Shown here one piece after another: positions 57,966 to 64,000 of a stretch of 64,000 bases of DNA. The stretch covers positions 434,001-498,000 of the forward strand of contig OZ237764.1 of NCBI GenBank assembly GCA_965178125.1. Direction: 5' to 3'. The notes under the pieces are model-generated. The model had not been told where the DNA came from. It saw only the letters and a program-made list of their open reading frames with translations, and ran no database searches. Numbering within the stretch: position 1 is the first letter of the stretch; every line of letters starts with the position of its first letter. A program made the position numbers and the translations under genes. This DNA comes from Bilabrum cf. latius (taxonomy: Eukaryota > Bigyra: Bicosoecida > Bigyra > Bicosoecida).

Positions 57966-60900
57966 AGGCGCCCCGATGGACGACTCGGAATCAAAAGCCA
58001 GCGGGGCGGAGGGGGAGGGCGGAGGCTCTGGGGAGGATGCTCCGATCGGTGAGGCATCGAGCGGGGCGCTGCTCCGAGCGGTCGGCGGGGGCGCACCGGT
58101 GCCCCGGTGGCGGGACACGCTGGTCGCAACCGCCCCCGCGCTGTCCCTGCTCCTGCTCGCCGCCCGCGCCTGCCCCCCGCTGCGAGCTCCCAGGCACTGG
58201 CCATGGAGGGCGCGGCTCGCGGCCCAGCTGGCGCGGATGCAGGCGCTGGGGGGTTGGAGGGAAGCGGCGCTGGCGGTGCTGGACGAGGCCTCTTGTTCCC
58301 TGGGTTGTTCCCTGAAAGAGGTGGAGCAGGTGCCCCCCGTCGCTTCGGGGGTCCGCTGGGCCCTTGGGCATGCCTCCGCCACCGTGCAGGTGGCGCGCTT
58401 CGCTGTGGAGGCCGGTGGATTCGGAGCCGGAAAGGAGGCCGCGCTGCGGAAACTGGTGCATGCCGGTGGCGAAGAAGGCGAAGGAGGAGGAACAGGGAGC
58501 GAGGACGGCGCGACGCCCGAGGTTCCGCAGCCGCCGCGCGGCGCCGATCTCTCGATGCCGGCGGTCCGAGCCACCAGAGACGCCCTCGCACAAGCACCGG
58601 CCAGGTTCGGAAACCGGCCGCAGCTGCTGCTCATGGCGATGCTGTCCGCGATGCCGCCATGCGCGGCTCCGCTCGGCTCGGCTGGTGGCGGACACGGCGC
58701 CGGTTCGGAGCTCTTTGCGGTCAGTGGCGGCGCTTCTGCGGAACCAGCTGTGGAGGCCGACTCGGAGAACGCGCGGCGCCTATCTGCCCGTTTGCTGCTC
58801 CGCGCTTGCTGCGCCGTGGTGGTGCCCCGCATGGCCCCAGAGACCGCCCGTCTGGCCTGCGCCGCCATCGCGGCCGTGGGCGGGATGGGCGGCGCCCCCC
58901 TCGGTATGACCGTTGGGAGGGGGGGCAGGGAGTCCAGGGAACAGCGGAAGAACAGGGTGGATCGGCAGCGCAGAGCAGCGGCGGAGGCCGCGTGCCCGGA
59001 CCTGGCCAAGGTGGCATCGAGGAGCCGCTGCCCGCCCAGCGGCACCACCTCGGAAGAAGCGACCGACGGACGGTGGTGGCAGGCGCAGCGGCGGAGAGCC
59101 ATCGAGGCGATCGAGGGGGCCGCGGGCATCCGAAAGAAAGAGGGACTGTCAGGGGGGGAGGCGGGTGGAAGCGCGGGCGACTCGGAGTCGAAATCCTCCG
59201 AAGGGGCTGGCGAGAGTCGCCAGCAGCTGGTGGATCGGATCTTCCGGGCGCTGCCCCTCGACCCCCCGGGGCTAGAGGAGGAGTGCCCGTGCGCCAGCGA
59301 CCGGATCTTGCTCCGATCACCCGGAATCGCAATTGAGATGGCTCGGCGGCGCGCCGCCTTGGCCCCGCTGCTGTGGCGCCGCGCAGCGGAAGCGGAACAG
59401 CGGTCCGTCCGCACCCGACGCGCCGCTGCGGCCAGCCGCGCGGAGCACCGCATGAACGAGGCCGAATCGCGAGCGAACGTTCTCAGGGAACAAGCAGAGG
59501 AGGCCAAGCGCAAGGCCAAGGCCTAGGAAGAAGCGGAGGAGGCGGCTGCTGCCGCCGCCGGCGCAAAAGGCAAGAGCAAGGGCAAGGCGAAGCCCAAGAA
59601 GGGCGCCAAGGGCAAGGGCAAGGGTAAAGGGGGAAACGATCCGGAGCCGGGCGAGGAGGAGCTGGCCCAGGCAGAGCGGGTCATGACGGAGGCCCGTGAG
59701 GCGAACGAAGCCGCTGCGAGAGCCCTGGAGCAGGACCTGAAGGAGAGCAAGGCCAGGGTGCAGGCGATGCGAAGGAGGGCGAAGTCAGCTGCCGTGGAGG
59801 CTTCCTCCGATGACAGCGGGGGGGTGGCCGAATTCGAGGCCACCAAGGCGGGAAGGGACGTTCCGCTTCCGCTCATGGTGACCCTCGTGCGGAACCTGTG
59901 GCAGTGGGGCGACCGCTCGAATGCGCGGCGCCTCCTGCCAGTGGCGCTGGCGCGAGTCACGGCGGCCCGCGCCGCACTCGCGCGCCAAGCTGTCAAGGAG
60001 GCGAACTCAACGGAACTATCGGCCCCGGGCTCGAAACTGCCCCACGCGGTGCGGCTGGCCGGCACGGTGTACGGAGAGGCGGGCGAGGCCGGGGCGGCGG
60101 GTCACCACCCCGGGTCACCACACGCCGGCGATGGTGACCCGGCCGCGCTGGCAGCCGCTTCCGTCCTGCAGATGCACACCCGCGGAACCGGCGCCGCGGC
60201 CGCCGGCATCACCCCGTCGTCTGCGGACGTGGTGCCCGGCGTGCCCGGCGCCGGTGCTCCGGGCGTGGTGCAGGCGGCCACAGGTGCGCTGGCAGCCACG
60301 GGGCGGGCGGACCTGGGCCACGACCCGACGGGTGACGCGTCCAGGCCGGGCAGTCGCGCCGTTGGAATGACGTCAGGCGCGGCGGGTCACGATGCGCCCC
60401 TGACCCAGGCCCGCCTTCCCGCGCCCTCCGCCATCCTGCCCCCGGCCACTGCCGAGAGAGACGCTGCCGAAGCCCTCGGGCGGATGGCTGCCGAGCTGGT
60501 GCTGCTTCGGAGGCTGCTGGCCCTGGAGACCGCGCTGGCAGAGACTCGAGCCAGGAGGGGCGGGACCGCGGCAGCAGAGGGAGGTCATGCGGGGAACAGC
60601 GGGAGGGCAGCGTCAGGCGCGGGCGGGTCGAATACCAGCCCCGGGACAAAGGGGTAGGGGGAGGGGGAAGGCGGTAAAGAGAAGGAGGATCAGAATCAAC
60701 CTCGAAAGGGCTGGCTGGACGAAGACCCCACGCAGCTGCTGCCCCGCCACGGCTTGCTCCTCTGTCCACCGGTGGATTTTGCGAGGGAGGGACAGGCCGC
60801 CACGGACGCGGGCGCCAGGCACCCGCCTGACGTGGTGCCTGTGGCACGGGTGCGGGCGCTGGCTGCGGCAGCGTGCGCGGCTGCCAAGCACGGCGCCGGG

Positions 60901-63900
60901 GATCGAGCCCCGATGGTGCTCGCCTCCGCAACGGCCCTCTGCTGGCGCGCCTCTGCCCGCGCGGACGCCCTGCTCCGATCGATGGATGCCTCAATTGCGG
61001 AGGGTCGTGCTAGGGGTACCAAGATCGCAGCCATGGCCGTCGCTGCGGACGGAGCGTCGGCCGTGCTGGCGGCCTCGAGCGTGTCCGGGCACCTGACGGG
61101 CTGGCGGCGGCAGTGCCGGGCGGGACTGGTCCTGGCGCGTGAGCTGCTTTCTGCCGGGGCACACAGGGCCGCGGTCTCAGCGGCGAGGCGGGCCTTGGAG
61201 GCTGCGGAACTAGGTCGCGGCGCCGCGGCGGAGGAGGCCGTGGGGCAGCTGGCCAGGGAGCGGGCGACGGGCGCGAAGGGGGCTGACGAGTGCTGGCAGG
61301 AGGCGGCCGCGCTGGCGCTGCAGTGCACTGCAGGCGGCATGTGGACGTCGGACGAGGGTCCGCTGCGGGCCGGTCCCACGGAGAGGCACCTTCACGAACG
61401 TTCGCAGAGCGAGGGCGGCCAGGGCACCAAGCCGGGCCACGGGCCCACTGGCAGGGACTCGCGGGCCGTGGGCCCCGGCCAGGTGGCTTCGCAGGAGGCC
61501 GCGTGCCTGCACTTTGACGCGGTTGCAACCTATCTCAGGGCACAGATGGCCTCGGCCGCAGCGGCGCAGGCGCAGAGGGACAGCCTCCGCGAGCCCCCGC
61601 CGTCGGACCCGGTCGCAAGGGCTGCGCACACGCGCGCCAAGAGGCGACTGGAGCTGGCGGCGGCTGGGGCGGGCCGCGTCAGGCGCGGGGCCTCCGCCAT
61701 TGGGAGGCAGAGGAGGGCCGATTCCGAGGACGATTCCGAGGACGAGGAGGGGCAGGAGGGACGAGCGGGTGCTGGCGCTGATGGTGTGACGAGTGAGGAG
61801 TCGGGGGACCCCTGGGGCCCCGCTGCCTCTGGACCTGACGAGGCCTCCCTCATGGCCTTGCGGGCGTGGGCGGGGGGGGACGCAGGCTGCCTTGCTCTGG
61901 TGCACTTGTGTGCCCTGAGGTACGACCGGTCCCCAGCTCAACGGCTAGATCGGCTGGAGGAGGCCTTGCGATGCGCCGACACGGCGGCCGAGCTTGCCGC
62001 CCGCGTGCGGCAGTGCAGTGCAGCTTTGGTGCTGGACGCAGCGGGGGACGTGGACGTGTCACGCCTGCAGCGGGGATCGAACCTGGGCGGGACGCAGGGG
62101 TCTGAACCTGAACCGCTCCTGTTGGCCCGGTGGGGCGGCGGCGCTGCATTCCTGGTCGCAAGACCCGGAGCCGCAGGATCATCATCCTCATCGTCATCCT
62201 CATCGTCATCGCTCGGGAGCTCTGCAGGAGAGAGAGAAGCAATCGATGGGTCGGCGAGCTCCGCCTGGTGCTCCCCTCGACGGGCGGGGGCCTGGGTGTG
62301 GTGCAGGGAGGGACGGGCCAGTGTGACGAGTGGCGGACAGCGGGGAAGGCAGGACCAAGGTGAGGGAGCCGGGTCGGGTGGCAGCGGAACCTCGTCGGGC
62401 GCCGCGCAATCGATCGGAGGCGGTGGACTTGAATCGGTCGCCCGCGGGCAGGCAGAGCTCGCCGGGTCTGGACCGTCGTGCCCGGTTGCAACCACGTTCC
62501 TCATGCCCGAGCACGGCAGCAGCAGGAACACCACCCACGGGAAGGCAGAGAATGCACCCGGAGGCCACCGCGAACGTTCGCCAGGGTTCGCCCAGCGGCA
62601 CGTGGTGTGCGTGCTGCGGGGAGGCAGGAGCAGGCAGACCGTGTTCGTGGCAGCCGACGGGGCCGGATACCCGGAGCCGAAAACATCCCAGCAGCCCGTG
62701 GTGCTGTCTAGCCCCCTGCCCCTTTGCATGGTATGGGGAGCCGTGGCGATGGAGGCCTGGAGGTGCGGCGAGGCAGGGTTGGCACGGCGCGCGGCGATGC
62801 GGGCGGCGGCGCCCTTCCTTCTGGTGGGTCCCCCGCGACCTTCACTCTCCGCAGTAACCGCCGGGGCGCAGCTCGCGCTGTCGGCGGGGCTGGTGCAGCG
62901 CACTGCGGCGCAGATCGCCAGCTAGCTGCCCTGGTGGCTGATCGTGCTGTCTGCCACGGCGGAGGGCGGGGCCGCCATCGGCTCCGGGATCGGCGAGGCC
63001 GGCCTGGGTCTACCGGGCGGGGGGACAGCGGGCGCAGCGTGGGAGTCGCAGTCGGGCGCGAGGCATCGCCTGGAGGCGGAAGAGGACGTCAAGACCAAAT
63101 GGAGGTGGGACGCCTGGGACTCTGACCGGGCTGGCTGGGGAACAAGAGGGCCGGCGGTGCACCCGCAGCTGGGGTACCACTCCGGCGCCCTGGCGCAGCC
63201 CATTAATCGCACTCGTCACACCGTCGATCTCACCCGGGCCCAGGGACCCTACGTCGACCCGCCCATCGGCGGGTACCCCGGGCCTGCCCCGGCGGAGAGT
63301 GATGGTCGTCATGGTCAGTCGTCCCCCACGGACCGCAGGCGTGTGGGTCTGCCCGCCCACGCCCCGACGAACCACAGGGGATGGGCCGCCAGCGCGCGCA
63401 GGCTCCATCGGTGGTACACGGGGTCGTGGTCCCATGCCCAGCGGCCTGTGCGAGCAGACGGGGGTCCCGCCTCTGCGGCGGAGGCCTCCCGACTCGCTGG
63501 AATGTCGCCCGCGGCGCGATTCGCCGCCGCCGCCTGTCGGCGGTGCGCCACGGCGGCTGCCGCGCTCGAGGCGGCGGCTCTGGGCCTCGCACCCACCGCT
63601 GGGGAACAAGCCCTCGCCGCGCTGGTCACTGCAGCCACGCCGCTCCTCGCGATCGGGTCCTAGGAGAGTGTGACGAGTGCGCTGCTGCAGCCGTGCCTGC
63701 GGGCGTGGGCGGCGGTGGGCTCCCTGGCCCGGGACACGCTGCAGTTCAGTGCACGCGGGAGGTCGCAGGTGCTGCGCGCTATGGTCGCACGGCTTGGTCT
63801 GCTGGTGGCGCACGCGAGCGCTGGGTAGGGCCTGTCTGGCGCGTCTGGGGGCGGGGCGGGTGCAGCTCTCGCGCGTTGGCAGAGAGAGGTTGCGACCGGC

Positions 63901-64000
63901 GGTGCGGGTGCAGGCGTGGGATCGGATCAGCTGCCCCGCGGTGCCTCTGGCCCTGCTGGACTGAGCCTCGTCCGCGGCGGCGATGAGATCGGATCAGCAT
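56931..64000 (+). CDS. Very long Ala-rich protein of unknown function, continues past the window
   Basis: Exon 1 is 56931-57248 (ATG, with TAG at 56943 and 56967). Exon 2 runs from 57472 to the window end, after a 223-bp GTGAGG...ATACCGCAG intron in phase 0, joining GDRLFLPIIE to LGRALSEQCG. More than 2,280 residues with no TAA or TGA; further TAGs at 59524, 60655, 62923, 63661 and 63826. Ala runs (57900-57965), a Lys/Gly basic patch (59560-59640), a coiled-coil-like segment (59400-59790, AEHRMNEAESRANVLREQAE) and repeated helical blocks (ALAAAACAAAK, CLHFDAVATYLRAQ) suggest an alpha-helical scaffold. No family recognised. Copies of the dispersed motif lie at 61784, 62321, 63212 and 63668. 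A long antisense ORF covers the same stretch but has no intron logic or domain. Confidence 0.72.
57249..57471 (+). other. Intron of the Ala-rich gene
   Basis: GTGAGG donor and CTATACCGCAG acceptor, 223 bp, phase 0. Without it, exon 1 reaches a stop and exon 2 has no ATG for about 500 bp. Confidence 0.7.
62175..62220 (+). repeat. Poly-Ser coding microsatellite
   Basis: TCATCCTCATCG-type repeats encode about 13 consecutive Ser in the Ala-rich gene. Confidence 0.75.

Noticed and set aside
57201-59519. 772-codon minus-strand ORF
   Set aside because: Antisense to the plus-strand Ala-rich gene; GC-rich codon bias leaves the opposite strand open. No domain, and the plus-strand exon has intron, frame and TAG patterns shared with other genes.
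1-64000. Prokaryotic or sequencing-error explanation for fragmented genes
   Set aside because: The breaks are always TAG, never frameshifts, and genes end at TGA or TAA; random errors would give TAA and TGA breaks and indels too. Introns, eS6 and beta'-COP exclude a prokaryote.
1-64000. UAG read as Leu, Tyr or Glu instead of Gln
   Set aside because: Nine of 12 TAGs in the TPR units are in Gln columns, and the MINDY and aldolase sites and the poly-Gln tracts all point to Gln. A few TAGs at Glu or Ser columns are single-step changes.
1-64000. tRNA or rRNA genes, including a tRNA-Gln(CUA)
   Set aside because: I found no cloverleaf or rRNA-like stretch by eye. A tRNA scan is needed to be sure.

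Overview
This is a GC-rich, intron-poor nuclear segment from a eukaryote, probably a free-living protist or alga. The sequence does not fix the lineage. Eukaryotic hallmarks are spliceosomal GT-AG introns, ribosomal protein eS6, the COPI coat subunit beta'-COP, a MINDY deubiquitinase, PH and PX domain proteins, an SLC12 cation-chloride cotransporter and a triose-phosphate/nucleotide-sugar type translocator. The window holds about 14 protein genes on both strands, many very long and rich in Ala, Gly, Ser or Gln low-complexity sequence.

The main result is that the standard genetic code does not apply. Nearly every gene looks fragmented because TAG occurs inside it. If TAG is read as glutamine, the fragments join in one frame into complete family members, and every gene whose end can be seen ends at TGA (11 genes) or TAA (2 genes), none at TAG. 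I count about 93 internal TAG codons over roughly 16,000 codons. TAG falls on the expected oxyanion-hole Gln of the MINDY active site, on the Gln of the threonine-aldolase SGxMxQ motif, inside poly-Gln tracts, and on consensus Gln columns of a TPR repeat array where sister repeats use CAG. The inferred code is UAG = Gln with UAA and UGA as stops. All gene models below use it.

Layout: 1-864 end of an unknown low-complexity gene (+); 1154-2758 MINDY deubiquitinase (-); 3219-4965 PH-domain Gln-rich protein (-); 4978-8211 secreted GH78 alpha-L-rhamnosidase (+); 8540-18220 a 3,226-residue single-exon fusion of a sphingomyelinase-like EEP domain with a degenerate acyl-CoA synthetase (-); 18781-23784 large unknown disordered protein (+); 23824-24166 prohibitin remnant; 24241-35465 CLU-like gene with about 60 tandem 126-bp TPR repeats, now broken in the middle (-); 36125-36799 75-bp minisatellite; 37460-39251 translocator (-); 40108-43995 threonine aldolase-like enzyme with a Gln-rich tail (+); 44303-47747 SLC12 cotransporter, 5' end unresolved (-); 48484-49653 Mutator-like TIR element; 50124-53801 beta'-COP (+); 54003-55172 PX-domain protein (+); 55783-56787 eS6 (-); 56931-end a very long Ala-rich unknown gene (+).

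The genes do not form one pathway. There is a loose membrane-traffic and lipid theme (beta'-COP, PH, PX, EEP/ACSL fusion, transporters), but adjacency here is probably not functional. A 10-13 bp motif (GTGTGACGAGTG) recurs about 25 times in both orientations, always inside coding sequence, and a palindrome (GGTTGCAACC) recurs at least eight times. All seven introns whose 3' splice site is supported end in CGCAG.
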